Assembly (NCBI GenBank): GCA_030528145.1
Contig: JAUMZK010000001.1
Location: 425,780 to 489,779, forward strand
DNA: 64,000 nt
Reading direction: 5' to 3'
Origin: Actinomycetaceae bacterium
GTDB lineage: Bacteria > Actinomycetota > Actinomycetes > Actinomycetales > Actinomycetaceae
The translations under genes and the position numbers were made by a program. Positions within the stretch are counted from its first letter, which is position 1, and every line of letters begins with the position of its first letter. Below, piece by piece: positions 9,375-18,694 of this stretch. The notes under the pieces were generated by a model that was not told the DNA's origin, did no database searches, and saw only the letters and a list, made by a program, of their open reading frames with translations.

Positions 9375-9591
9375 GTTGTACCCACGAATAAGAACCCCTG
9401 GCAGAGACAAGTTTTGTGGAAACGCTAAAACATGTGTCATAACACTGAATAACAGCACGTACAACACAATTATTCTCTGGTCCCGCTGTTGCCGCGACAT
9501 GGCTGGCATTGGTGACAACACCAGCACTGCCAGCATTGCTGGTATTGTCGTCATTGACTCCTTTGCTGGCAATAGGGACAAAAATAAAGTC

Positions 9592-9631
9592 CCATTAGTC
9601 CTGGGTTCGAGTCCCAGCGGGGGGACTTTTT
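9592..9631 (+). repeat. att-like site, right copy
   Basis: Second copy of the CAT tRNA 3' end: matches 8489-8528 with one mismatch and includes the T-arm TTCGAGT and the GGGGGG acceptor end. No other tRNA structure surrounds it, so it is a repeat and not a gene. Confidence 0.88.
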
Positions 9632-9882
9632 GGGTGGCATACGCTGCGTCCCGAAAACCCGCCACTTATCACGATCACGGGAAATATCAAGCATAGTCGC
9701 GGAATAAGCCCAAAAAGCTTAGTTACTCCAACCTTTCGTTGCTATATCAGCCCGCTACACTACAGACAACAACACAAACCCACTGTCTAACAAACAGGGT
9801 TCATTCCAAAGACACCCAAAAGTTACTCCCTCTTCCACTTAATCACCGCGCCGCACGGACCTCGACGATTCGTTTTAAAACC

Positions 9883-9910
9883 GGTGACCGGGGCATTTAC
9901 CCCGGTCACC
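9883..9910 (-). terminator. terminator hairpin downstream of surface protein gene
   Basis: An 11-bp perfect stem (GGTGACCGGGG / CCCCGGTCACC) with a 6-nt loop is followed in the minus direction by GGTTTTAAAA. It sits about 90 bp past the stop of the gene ending at 10002. Confidence 0.75.
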
Positions 9911-10001
9911 TATCAAACTACAGTTCAAGATCTGCAGTAACTGCACGCTCCATTACTGCGCTTGCTTTGCGGTAACGCAATCGCATACCAATTGTCACGC
10001 A

Positions 10002-12863
10002 CTAGTGCAGACGCGGCCACAGATACGTTCCCAGCAGTATTAGCCCACCAACTACACCCAAACCAAGACCAGTCAGAGTAAGAGCTTGCCCCCTTTGCGA
10101 GCCAACATTTGCGGCGCGTTCCGAGTATGGTTCGCTGTCCACCTTCACAGTTTGGGCAGCTTGCGGGTTCACCTTAGAAGTGATCTTGCCCTTAGTTGCG
10201 GCTTTTCCTGCTTGCTTGCCAGATTTCGAGGACGCCGCTAACGGCGATGCCGCTCCGACGGTTCCGCTGCTACCAGTTGCGGCAATGCCCCCAGTTGCAC
10301 CCGTTCCACCAGTAACAGCTGCGGCCGACATGACTGTGCCACCAGTGCCGCCTTGTGGAGCGCCTTTTCCGTCATTTTCGCCCTGTTTTTGCCCATCAGG
10401 TCCCTTTATGATGGTGGAACCGTTGGAACTCGTAACCCATTTGGCAAAATCCGCTGTGGTCATTCCTTTTGGCAAATTGCCGATAACGATCACATTGTAA
10501 TTCAGGTTCTTGATGCCCTTGCCGTGGTTTCCGACTTGCGGATGATCCGCGCCGTGCTTCCCATCATTTTGGCTAGTATCGCCTGCCTGATCTTTACCAG
10601 GTTTTTGCGCGCCCGGCTTAGCCTGTTTGCTTTCCACCTTGAACTTGAGACTGTGCCACTTCGTGTCTACGGCGCCACCAGCACGTTCAGTACCCGCCGG
10701 CAACAACCGCACTTTCACCTCGTAGTCACCGGGCTTTGAGAACACCCAGTTCATGTGCATGTGCACGTTCGCTACGTCTTTTAGCTTTGTGGTGCGGTTG
10801 TAAGCAGCAATATGTCCAACCTTTCCCCCCTTAGCAGTCGGTTCCGTAAACGCCCACCACTGTGCGCCCTTCGGCATTTTTCCGGGCTGAATCTCAATAG
10901 TTACCCCTTGCGGGTACGCAGCTGGGTCCAAAGATTCCGTGCTAAATCCAGGCCACACTAAGTCTTGGCGTTGATCTTGTGGCAGTAAGTAAACGTGGCT
11001 GCCGCCCTCGCGCATAAACTCGTAGCTCTTGCTTTTCTCCGCTGGATTCCGCATGTAAGCATGCTTGCTGACGAACAATGTCACCGAATTCGGTTCGCGC
11101 CAGACCCGGCAAGCCGCCTCTTTACCGCTATCGTCACCAATCGCCAAACGAGCACTATTTCCGCCCATAATCGCGCCAATATCGATATGCCCACTGCCAA
11201 TAGTCACGGCTTTGCTGAGCGGCTTATTCAAAGACTGCTTGCACACATCATCAGTCAGGCTCTCCCCAGTACCAGGATTTTCCCCTGCGCCCGGCTCGTC
11301 ACCACCTGTGGGTGGGGCGGGCACCTCACCCACACCAGGATCGGGGGTATCGCCCTCGTCATCGCCAGGATTATTCAACCGGTAAGCCGCCAACTTGTCT
11401 GTCTTGCGAGGCATAAACGGACCCGCAGTCTTGAATTTAACCGACGCCTTTTCGTTTAGCGACTTCAAAACGATTTCCGTTACATCCATTTTGGTGCGTG
11501 AATTGGGGGTTAGTTTCAGTTTTACGACCGCACCATCCTTCATTTCGCAGATATCAGAATCAGATGCAAATTTTTGGGTGCGATGCCCAGCGCTGGAAAC
11601 GAAATCCAGCGGGCAATCGGGCACGTTATCTTCGGCATTCTCGTAAACCCCACCGAAAACACGGAACGAAACATTCGGGTCCGACGGCGTAACCGTCACG
11701 AAAGAGTGCTCGCCGTCATTACTATCATGTTTTATTTCGGCGGTCACGTCCGAGGACGCTGGCACATAATCCCTGGTTTCATACCGCACCGCTGGCTTCT
11801 TTGGCCCTTGCAAGTCCCCCGCAGCAGTAACTTCTGCCTTTGCGTTGCCAGTTTTGTAGACTAAGGGAGCCGAGACCCACTTGCCTGCCCCCTTTGCGGC
11901 AGGAATGAACACGGCTTGCAAGGATACGTCCTCAGTACCAAGCATTTCAGACCATTCGCCTACGCCACCTTTTACCGGAATTTCCGCCAGCGGGTATCCA
12001 TCAATGAATATTGCCAAGCGTCCGTCTACCTGTTGCCCGGCGTTGAATTTCAGCACGGTAGTGTATTCTTCGGCTTCGTCCGTGGGATTCGCTAGCTTTT
12101 CGGCGCTAAAAGAGGGTGTCGTCAAACCGGTTTCCCCAGCTTCAGCGAAGGCTTTCGCAATATCAATAATGCCATTCTTGGGATCTGGTCGAGCACCTCC
12201 TACTTGCCAGTACAAGGCTTGCGGGGCAGAGGCGACGAAACGTCCGTTGGTGTCGCGCGCAGATGCCCGGTAAGTCAGCTTATACAAACCCGGCTTCGTA
12301 AACCCGGTGTAGTTGTGCGAGTGTGTTCCGGGCTGAATCCACGCGGATTGCTGTCCTTTGACGGTGCTAGAAAACAAAATTCCCATCGGTTCGTCATCAC
12401 CGACACCAGCGCGGAACATCGTCATTTCGCCCGGTCCGGAAAACTCCACCAAATCTAAATTGAAGGAACCATCGCGGAAACGGCTGGCAGGGATACCCAC
12501 ATCTGCCCCAAAGCCGGAAAAAATCGGTTTATTACCGTGCCCCGCAACCGCCGGCGCGGCGTACAACATTTGCCCAGGGTTGCCCACCAGTCGCCACTGC
12601 GGATCGTTTGGCACCTTGTACATATGCAGCGGGTTGCCCTTATAATCCTTCCCTTTCCCTGCCCAGTTCACCGTCTTTTCAATTGGGCGCAGGGCACGAT
12701 GAAATTCAGATTGCAGCAGGAAATTGTCCTCTTTCCAAAGCACCTTGGGTGAATCAACGTGTGCTTCAGTGGCAACTTCCAAGCCATCTATGGGGCTTGC
12801 TCCGGCAGCTGGGGCCAGCGCAATAAAGGCGGCCGCCAAACCAGCTATCAGTCGTTTTCGCAT
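10002..12863 (-). CDS. large surface protein with anchored ABC-transporter repeats (choice-of-anchor M)
   Basis: 953-residue exported surface protein of the actinobacterial anchored-repeat system (TIGR03769-type repeat). Start ATG 12863 is set by a GGAAGGAAAC ribosome site and gives a clean signal peptide (MRKRLIAGLAAAFIALAPAA). Repeats with the core H-x-H-x(3-5)-F-[ST]-K-P-G-x-Y occur near residues 185-215 (HSHNYTGFTKPGLYKLTYR) and 680-700 (HMHMNWVFSKPGDYEVKV). The C-terminus has an Ala/Gly/Thr-rich stalk, then a hydrophobic anchor and the short tail WPRLH; I see no LPxTG. The His-rich repeats suggest metal handling. A Fur/Zur-like operator lies upstream. Confidence 0.85.
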   Translation of the reverse strand: MRKRLIAGLAAAFIALAPAAGASPIDGLEVATEAHVDSPKVLWKEDNFLLQSEFHRALRPIEKTVNWAGKGKDYKGNPLHMYKVPNDPQWRLVGNPGQMLYAAPAVAGHGNKPIFSGFGADVGIPASRFRDGSFNLDLVEFSGPGEMTMFRAGVGDDEPMGILFSSTVKGQQSAWIQPGTHSHNYTGFTKPGLYKLTYRASARDTNGRFVASAPQALYWQVGGARPDPKNGIIDIAKAFAEAGETGLTTPSFSAEKLANPTDEAEEYTTVLKFNAGQQVDGRLAIFIDGYPLAEIPVKGGVGEWSEMLGTEDVSLQAVFIPAAKGAGKWVSAPLVYKTGNAKAEVTAAGDLQGPKKPAVRYETRDYVPASSDVTAEIKHDSNDGEHSFVTVTPSDPNVSFRVFGGVYENAEDNVPDCPLDFVSSAGHRTQKFASDSDICEMKDGAVVKLKLTPNSRTKMDVTEIVLKSLNEKASVKFKTAGPFMPRKTDKLAAYRLNNPGDDEGDTPDPGVGEVPAPPTGGDEPGAGENPGTGESLTDDVCKQSLNKPLSKAVTIGSGHIDIGAIMGGNSARLAIGDDSGKEAACRVWREPNSVTLFVSKHAYMRNPAEKSKSYEFMREGGSHVYLLPQDQRQDLVWPGFSTESLDPAAYPQGVTIEIQPGKMPKGAQWWAFTEPTAKGGKVGHIAAYNRTTKLKDVANVHMHMNWVFSKPGDYEVKVRLLPAGTERAGGAVDTKWHSLKFKVESKQAKPGAQKPGKDQAGDTSQNDGKHGADHPQVGNHGKGIKNLNYNVIVIGNLPKGMTTADFAKWVTSSNGSTIIKGPDGQKQGENDGKGAPQGGTGGTVMSAAAVTGGTGATGGIAATGSSGTVGAASPLAASSKSGKQAGKAATKGKITSKVNPQAAQTVKVDSEPYSERAANVGSQRGQALTLTGLGLGVVGGLILLGTYLWPRLH

Positions 12864-13069
12864 GTTTCCTTCCGTTGTAGAAATTAGTAGTTTGCGAGGG
12901 CGCCTTCGCGACCCCACATGCATATAATGATAATCATTTACATCTAGTTTAAATTAAGACTTTCCCAAAAACAATTCCAGAATCGCTTTTCCCTGCGGAT
13001 CTCACATCGTTTTTACGCATTTTCTGAGGATGCAAACTAACCGGACGGACCGTCCCTTTACCGCCGGGA
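12864..13069 (-). promoter_or_regulatory. promoter region of the 953-aa surface protein, with Fur/Zur-like operator
   Basis: AATGATAATCATT at 12926-12938 is a 13-bp odd palindrome. With its flank it shares ATGATAATCATTTACA with the site at 20368. On the minus strand a poor -35 (TTGGGA) and -10-like TAGATG sit just before it, so a bound repressor would cover the start of transcription about 75 bp from the ATG. The site resembles boxes of Fur-superfamily metalloregulators. Confidence 0.65.
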
Positions 13070-14702
13070 GTGTTAAGAAATCCGCCAAATCATCCAAGAA
13101 TGTTCCGTCCCGAGGATGGTGATGTTTACATTGGTATTGGCGGAATCTGCATCGGTTCCGAGCACTCCTTTTTCTCTTTCATGAATAGGCGCCCCTGGAA
13201 AGTCTACCTAACCTAGTTGCGGATCGCCCGGTGTCATACCATCCACGACGGGTCATTTTTATTTTTAGATTTCACCACAAAGGTGATGACGGGCGGCGGA
13301 CGACCCTTTATTTTGTAAACGCCAACTTTTGAAAACACCCATATTACGTGCATGTGAATATTTTTGGCATCTTTTATCACTGAAACGCGCCCATCAGCCG
13401 CAACTATCTGGGCGTCCTCGCCGAAAAGCACCGTCCGTGAAAGCCCACCATTTCGCGCCTTTTGGCGCACTTTCAGGAGTAATTTGCAAAGACACGCCAG
13501 CGCCTGCATATTTTTGCAGATGCTCAGTACTTAATCCTGGCCAGACCAGCCCGCGCACTTGGTTTTGCGGCAGCAAGTACACATCCTTGCCGCCACTGCG
13601 CAAAAACTCCAGACCTTGCTCCAACGTGGCAGTGTTGCGATGCGCAAACGCGTTCACTACCAAACGTACGTTTTGCGGGTCACACCCTACTTTACATTTA
13701 TATGCGAGGGCGGAGTCGTCGCCAATTACTACTTGTGAAGCCCCACCTAACTCCAGTACACCAATATCCACGTGCCACAAAGTAATGTCTGCGGCTTCTG
13801 CAAACGGTTTAGTTTAGGTGCCCAGACACGCCAAGCCGGGTACGATTGGTTGGGGTTTCACTAGCTGCGACCGCGCGCCGTCCCCAAGATCGGATACTGG
13901 CTGTGGTTGTTCGCCCTCATCATTACCCAGGTCACCTCAGGATCTCCGAGTTGCGGATTAGGTTCAGGCAAAGCCGTGTCTTTAGCGGTGGCAAATGCGT
14001 TCGCAACATCACCCAATCCCGGTTCGGGACGCGCACCACCAACTTGCCAACGCATAACCTGAGGCGCAGAAGCCACAAATTTCCCGTCTGTCGACCGCGC
14101 AGAGGCACGGTAAGTCAGTTTGTACAACCCCGGTTTGGTAAACGTCGTATACATGTGTTCATGCACACCCGGACTCATCCACACTGATTGCAATCCCGCA
14201 ACAGTGCTAGAAAATAACATTCGCGGATAATCACCGCGCCGCCACTGAAATACCGAAACCTCCCCCGGTCCTTCCACTGACAGCAAATCCAAATTGAACT
14301 GCCCATCCCGAAAATTGCTTACGGGAATTTCTAAATCCGCACCAAATTCAGCGAAAAGCGGCTTGCTATCGGAAGCTATCTTCATAGGAGCCGCATAAAA
14401 TACCTGCCCCTTCTTACCCACCAAACTGAGCTTTTTGTCCTCGCCAATTTCAAACAGATGCAAGGTCTCAGAACTTAAACCCCGCTGTGCGGCCTTCCCC
14501 ACCCAGTTGACGGTTTCTTCCAGCGGAAAGTATTTGCCTGCTATCCCGCTTTTAACGTGAAATTATTGTCCTGCCAGTAAACCTTAGGCGAATCCACGTG
14601 GGTATCCGTAGCCACCGTCAATCCTTCAACCGGACTGGCGTCAGCCGTAGGAGCCAGCGCAATAAAAACCGCGCTCAAGACCGCCAAAAGTCGTATTTTC
14701 AT
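13070..14702 (-). pseudogene. decayed paralogue of the 953-aa surface protein
   Basis: Segments in several frames reproduce the neighbouring intact protein in order. The signal and N-terminus (MKIRLLAVLSAVFIALAP, 14702-14541) end in a stop. The first repeat region follows (14502-13861, including FTKPGLYKLTYRASARSTDG), then a second part with KDVYLLPQNQVRGLVWPG (13780-13394) and a shifted end with NIHMHVIWVFSKVGVYK. A fragment around 13100 reads ANTNVNITILGTE, like NVNIISIG in the 20349 gene. Several frameshifts, stops and deletions make it non-functional. It begins 9 nt past the permease stop, so it was once the last gene of the operon. Confidence 0.88.
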
Positions 14703-14710
14703 CCTTCTTC

Positions 14711-15544
14711 CTAGGCTCGGTGAATCCGTGAAACAGTAAGAGCTGCCAAGAATGCGGCGGTAGCAACCAGCACGATAGTAGCGCCCGTGGGCAGGTCCGC
14801 AGACCACGAAACGTACAATCCCACGAAAGAAGAAACTGCCCCAATCACACCCGCAACCACCATCATCGTGGGCAAGTCGTTAGTTAGTAACCGGGCGGCC
14901 GCAGCGGGCGCAATCAGTAAGGCTAATACCAAAACGTTACCAATCGTCCTCACCGAAATTACCACCGCGCAAGCCACAGCAACGTACAGCAATATGTCTA
15001 GAGCAAGAACGCGCAAACCTTTCGCTTGTGCCATTTCACGATCCAACGCAACCGCCACTAGTTTTTTGTGGAAAAGTGCGAGTACTGCTAATACTCCAAT
15101 GGTGACAATCCCCACCCACAACAAATCAGAATTGGGAATACCGGTGATAGAACCAAACATGAAGCTCATCAGCGATCCGGTATACCCCTGTGCCCGCGAA
15201 ATAATTACCACACCCACCGCAAACGACGCAGCAAACAAAATACCAATAATAGCGTCCTCGCGAACTTTCTGATTTTGTGCCAAAACTGCCACCAAAACCG
15301 CCACAATAATGCCCGCAACCGCGCCACCTAGCAACAAGGATCCGCTAAATACGAACGCAATCGCAATACCGGGAAAGACCGCGTGGGCAACCGCGTCACC
15401 AATAAAAGACATGCCGCGAATAATAACGTGGCACCCCACCGCCCCACAGGTTACCGAACTGAGCACCGCCACCAGCAATGCTTTCGCTAAAAACGACAGC
15501 TGCGGGTTGGCTAGGTCCGCAAAAAATTGGGTAATGCCGATCAT
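14711..15544 (-). CDS. anchored-repeat ABC transporter, permease (ZnuB/ABC-3 family)
   Basis: 277-residue multi-spanning permease of the ABC-3 family for Mn/Zn uptake. About eight hydrophobic segments are visible, with the family block GMSFIGDAVAHAVFPGIA near residues 45-62 and the conserved region SVRTIGNVLVLALLIAPAAAA near 200. The start overlaps the ATPase stop (ATGA, 15541-15544). It works with the ATPase and substrate-binding protein just upstream. Substrate (Zn or Mn) is inferred from family and operator, not shown. Confidence 0.92.
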   Translation of the reverse strand: MIGITQFFADLANPQLSFLAKALLVAVLSSVTCGAVGCHVIIRGMSFIGDAVAHAVFPGIAIAFVFSGSLLLGGAVAGIIVAVLVAVLAQNQKVREDAIIGILFAASFAVGVVIISRAQGYTGSLMSFMFGSITGIPNSDLLWVGIVTIGVLAVLALFHKKLVAVALDREMAQAKGLRVLALDILLYVAVACAVVISVRTIGNVLVLALLIAPAAAARLLTNDLPTMMVVAGVIGAVSSFVGLYVSWSADLPTGATIVLVATAAFLAALTVSRIHRA

Positions 15545-16275
15545 TTTGCTCCTACTACTTGCAGCAGTGCCGACTCTTCAGACACGTTGAAAGTTTCTTG
15601 CCAAGGGGTTTTGTCGCACAATTCCGAGGGCGCGCCATGAGCAATAGTTTGTCCATTCAGCAGCATCACTTGGTCACAGTAGACGAGGGCGCCCCCCAGG
15701 TCGTGAGTGGACATTATGGTGGTGGTGCCTCCTTCGGCGAGGCGGCGCAGCAGCTGCATCAAAGAATCCGCCCCTGGCGCATCCAACCCGGTAAGCGGTT
15801 CGTCAAGCAGCAATACCGCCGGTTTGGTTACCAGTGCGCGCGCCAGCAGGACGCGCTGCTTTTGCCCACCGGATAGTTCCCCCACAACTCGCGTGGCAAG
15901 TTCGCCCAGTTGTACCAGTTCAAGGGCATCTTTGATGGCTTTAATGCGGGCGCGCCCGTTCAGGCGCGGCATGCCTTTACCAGTTAGTCCGGTTTGGACT
16001 ACGCCCGCCACGTCAATAGGAAAATCCCAGTTAAAGCCTTGTTTTTGGGGTACGTAACCAATCAGAGGACGCACGGCTCCGCCGCTTTTTCCGCCAATAG
16101 TGACGCTGCCTTGACAAGGAATGAGACCTTGGAGGGCGCGCAGTAGCGTAGTTTTTCCCGCTCCGTTTGGTCCCAGCAATCCCAATACTTTACCTTGTTC
16201 GACGCTGAAAGATACGTCCCGTAGTATTTCCCGTCCAGACAGTGTTACAGACAGGTTTTTCACTTCGATGCTCAT
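15541..16275 (-). CDS. anchored-repeat ABC transporter, ATP-binding protein
   Basis: 244-residue ABC ATPase. Walker A GPNGAGKTT (about 35-43), Q-loop in YVPQKQGFNWDFP, signature LSGGQKQRV, Walker B VLLLDEPLTGLD and the switch His in STHDLGG are all present. The start overlaps the wall-protein stop (ATGA, 16272-16275) and the stop overlaps the permease start. It energises metal import with the permease at 14711-15544. Confidence 0.95.
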   Translation of the reverse strand: MSIEVKNLSVTLSGREILRDVSFSVEQGKVLGLLGPNGAGKTTLLRALQGLIPCQGSVTIGGKSGGAVRPLIGYVPQKQGFNWDFPIDVAGVVQTGLTGKGMPRLNGRARIKAIKDALELVQLGELATRVVGELSGGQKQRVLLARALVTKPAVLLLDEPLTGLDAPGADSLMQLLRRLAEGGTTTIMSTHDLGGALVYCDQVMLLNGQTIAHGAPSELCDKTPWQETFNVSEESALLQVVGAK

Positions 16276-17180
16276 GCGCTCTCCAGAGTGTCACGGCGAC
16301 GCTTCAAAGTAACGGCAATTACTATGGCAGCGATTAGGACTAGAGCGCCCAGGGCGAGGGTGATGTACCCGATCAGGTTGGAAGCGTGCGATTGGCTTTC
16401 CGGGGCAGTGGTGGCTTTTGCGGGTGCGGATTGTGCTGGCGCGCCTTGCTTCCATTCGGCGGCGAAGGCGCTGCCGGGATCGCCGGTGCCGACAAAGAAG
16501 CGCAGGTGACCTTCAACTTGTTTTTCAGTACCATCAGCCATTTTTGCGCGCACACGCATTCCCACCAAGTGGACGCCGGGTTTTGTAAATACCCAGTTGG
16601 CGTGCGTGTGCGTGTTCAGTTCCACCCATGCGCTTTGGGATGCGGGTTTTTCACTGGTCCACAGCACCTCGGGTTTGGCAACGCCACCAGGTTGTTCAAA
16701 GACTGTAAAAGTACCCGGACCTTGATGTCCAATAAATTCGAAGCTCACACCTTCTTTTACCGCGTTCATTAGCGAGGGCGATTGCGTATTCCATCCTAGC
16801 CATGGCACACCCCCTACCTCAGTTTGGGGAATTGCCCACACGCGTTCACCTGATTTTGCACCGGTAAAAGAGTAATTGTTGTTGTCAGGCAACGATATGG
16901 CGGCTTTTTCACCAACCTGGAAAACTATATCTTCAACCTCGCGCCATACCGGTTTTTCTTTGGAATCGTCGCGAATCAGCAGTTCTAAACCATTCCCAAT
17001 TACCGGTCCCATGTCGGCGTGACCGCTGTCGAATATTACTTGTTCGCCTTTGGGGGCGCGGTTTTCGTTGGCGTCGACATGTTGTGTCAGATCGTCCGCG
17101 AGGGCGCTCATGCCACACAGTGCCAGGCACAAGCAGGCGCTCATTCCGAGGGCGGCGCTTACGTACTTCTTAAATCTCAT
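16272..17180 (-). CDS. anchored-repeat wall protein (ABC transporter-associated)
   Basis: 302-residue exported protein of the TIGR03773-like group. ATG 17180 is chosen because it overlaps the upstream stop (ATGA, 17177-17180) and yields a signal peptide (MRFKKYVSAALGMSACLCLA); the open frame runs further upstream without support. One repeat is centred on HTHANWVFTKPGVHLVGMR. The C-terminus has one membrane helix and a basic tail (KRRRDTLESA), so it is membrane-anchored without a sortase signal. Probably presents metal to the transporter at the surface. Confidence 0.88.
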   Translation of the reverse strand: MRFKKYVSAALGMSACLCLALCGMSALADDLTQHVDANENRAPKGEQVIFDSGHADMGPVIGNGLELLIRDDSKEKPVWREVEDIVFQVGEKAAISLPDNNNYSFTGAKSGERVWAIPQTEVGGVPWLGWNTQSPSLMNAVKEGVSFEFIGHQGPGTFTVFEQPGGVAKPEVLWTSEKPASQSAWVELNTHTHANWVFTKPGVHLVGMRVRAKMADGTEKQVEGHLRFFVGTGDPGSAFAAEWKQGAPAQSAPAKATTAPESQSHASNLIGYITLALGALVLIAAIVIAVTLKRRRDTLESA

Positions 17181-18694
17181 TTTTCTGTTCCCAAACATGT
17201 TTTCAAGTTGTGCGCGTTTTTCAGCATTAAACGTTCGTATGTGGGGGCTTCGTCCGTGAAAGAGTCCGCCCACAACGTACAGATTTTTATTCCCAATCTG
17301 CCAGCTGCTTGTTTCAAATCCGCCGCGTGATGACTGGCATTAGGTTCTACGAATACGGCGCGAACTTGTAAATTTTCAAGAGTTTTTGTCAGTGCTATGA
17401 GGTCACGTGCCGAGGGTTCAGCGTTCGCACTAGAAGTGACAAATCCAGCAACATTCAGTCCATAAGCACGTGCCAAATACTGGTAACCGTCGTGGGTGGT
17501 CACCAGGTGGCGGCGTTCTTTTGGAATAGCGGCTATTTCGGCTTTTACTTGTGCGTGCAAATTGCGCAGCCGCCCCATGTATTGGTTCGCGTTTTCCGTG
17601 TATGTAGCGGCACCCTCGGGATCTATTTCAGCGAGGCGATCCCGGATAACCTGCACGTATGCGATAGCGTTTTCCACGTCCAGCCACATGTGCGGGTCGG
17701 TGTCACCGTGAACGTGTTTACCGATTACACCTTGAGGCAGCAAGTAAACTTCCTCGCCCGGTCTGCCTAAAAAACGAAAGCTAGGATCTGCGGGGACTTG
17801 CTGCAATGCCGCCCCTGGCACCTCGAACACGACATGGTCCACATCGTAGGTCCGTGATTCGCGACCTTGGTCGTGTAACACCTTAAAACCTTGTGGTCCC
17901 ACCGCAATATCGGCATGGCCACCGTTTAGAATCTGGCGTTTTCCAGCCACTTTGTGGGGATCTTTACCGACTACGATGGTTACGGTCGTTTCAGCGCGCT
18001 GACCCTGACTGCTGCTACCCACCAAATGCAGCTTGTAAACGCCTGCTTTTTGAAAAGACCAGCTGACGTGCGTGTGGGCGCCTTGCGGCAGATCGACCCC
18101 ACCGCCGTCAGAGTCAAAATATTTTTGCGCCGTCCCAAACGTAGTGGTCAAATAGGCAGACATGCGACCCGGTCCTTCGGCAGATACCAACTCGAAATGC
18201 GTAGTGCCATCACCCACCGGTGCCAGTGAACGCAATCCTAACCAAATGGTATTTAACGAAGCGTCCTCAATAAGCGGTAACGCCCGCCCCCCGAAACGGT
18301 CTGATTCTTCCCCCACTTTCGCAACGGGCGTGCCCGGACGCACAGTGTTATCGACCGCGCGAATCAGCGCCTGCTCTTCTAAATACAAGTAGTTAGTCAA
18401 AGCCAAGCGCGCGTTAGCAATCTTACGCACATCCCCCAAACTGGGCTCATAAGTGTGCGGATCCGCACCCGATTTCACTAAAGATTCAACTTTCAGGCGG
18501 TCCCCTGCCACATTTTGCGCTAGATCCGCAAGTATTGGCGTAGTTGCCACCACTTGCGGTGAAGTGACGTTGGCACTGCCCGTACTAAGCGGGATGAGGG
18601 CGACCAAACCAGTGAATACTACGAGTGCAAGGGCCCAGCTCGCAAAACTGCGGGCAAGACCCTTACGGCAACTTTTTCCCTTTACTTCGCGCAT
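17177..18694 (-). CDS. anchored-repeat ABC transporter, substrate-binding protein with inserted repeat domain
   Basis: 505-residue ZnuA-like metal-binding protein with a surface repeat domain inserted in the middle. The N-terminal half has a signal peptide and VATTPILADLAQNVAG, then the metal-ligand region GADPHTYEPS. At about residues 140-320 the fold is interrupted by a repeat segment (HTHVSWSFQKAGVYKLHLVG) followed by a second (GGHADIAVG...EEVYLLPQG). The ZnuA fold resumes at HGDTDPHMWLDVENA and ends with VEPNASHHAADLKQAAGRLG. This matches the TIGR03772 architecture. It overlaps the preceding gene by 13 nt. Confidence 0.92.
   Translation of the reverse strand: MREVKGKSCRKGLARSFASWALALVVFTGLVALIPLSTGSANVTSPQVVATTPILADLAQNVAGDRLKVESLVKSGADPHTYEPSLGDVRKIANARLALTNYLYLEEQALIRAVDNTVRPGTPVAKVGEESDRFGGRALPLIEDASLNTIWLGLRSLAPVGDGTTHFELVSAEGPGRMSAYLTTTFGTAQKYFDSDGGGVDLPQGAHTHVSWSFQKAGVYKLHLVGSSSQGQRAETTVTIVVGKDPHKVAGKRQILNGGHADIAVGPQGFKVLHDQGRESRTYDVDHVVFEVPGAALQQVPADPSFRFLGRPGEEVYLLPQGVIGKHVHGDTDPHMWLDVENAIAYVQVIRDRLAEIDPEGAATYTENANQYMGRLRNLHAQVKAEIAAIPKERRHLVTTHDGYQYLARAYGLNVAGFVTSSANAEPSARDLIALTKTLENLQVRAVFVEPNASHHAADLKQAAGRLGIKICTLWADSFTDEAPTYERLMLKNAHNLKTCLGTEK

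Larger units (their letters stand above)
8523..9631 (+). mobile_element. tRNA-borne mini-island with toxin-antitoxin pair
   Basis: About 1.1 kb bounded by the 40-bp tRNA-end repeats. It carries only a BrnT/BrnA-like pair and no integrase, so it is either non-autonomous or the remainder of a larger element. Base composition is visibly more A+T rich than neighbours, and no CGAGGRCG core is present between about 8165 and 10228. Bases 8530-8868 show no gene I can support. The right end (9495-9570) has several CCAGCA/TGCTGG copies in both orientations. Confidence 0.7.
9375..10001. other. intergenic, no supported gene
   Basis: Holds the right end of the mini-island with its att-like repeat (9592-9631), then about 370 bp with no gene I can support. 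A strong hairpin at 9883-9910 belongs to the leftward surface-protein gene. Confidence 0.6.

Noticed and set aside
9598..9622. Possible second tRNA at the right repeat
   Set aside because: Only the T-arm and acceptor 3' half are present; no D-arm or anticodon arm can be folded upstream.
9357..9665. 102-codon minus-strand ORF containing PPLGLEPRT
   Set aside because: That peptide is the usual translation of a tRNA T-arm read backwards; the ORF crosses the duplicated tRNA end and has no ribosome site or family likeness.
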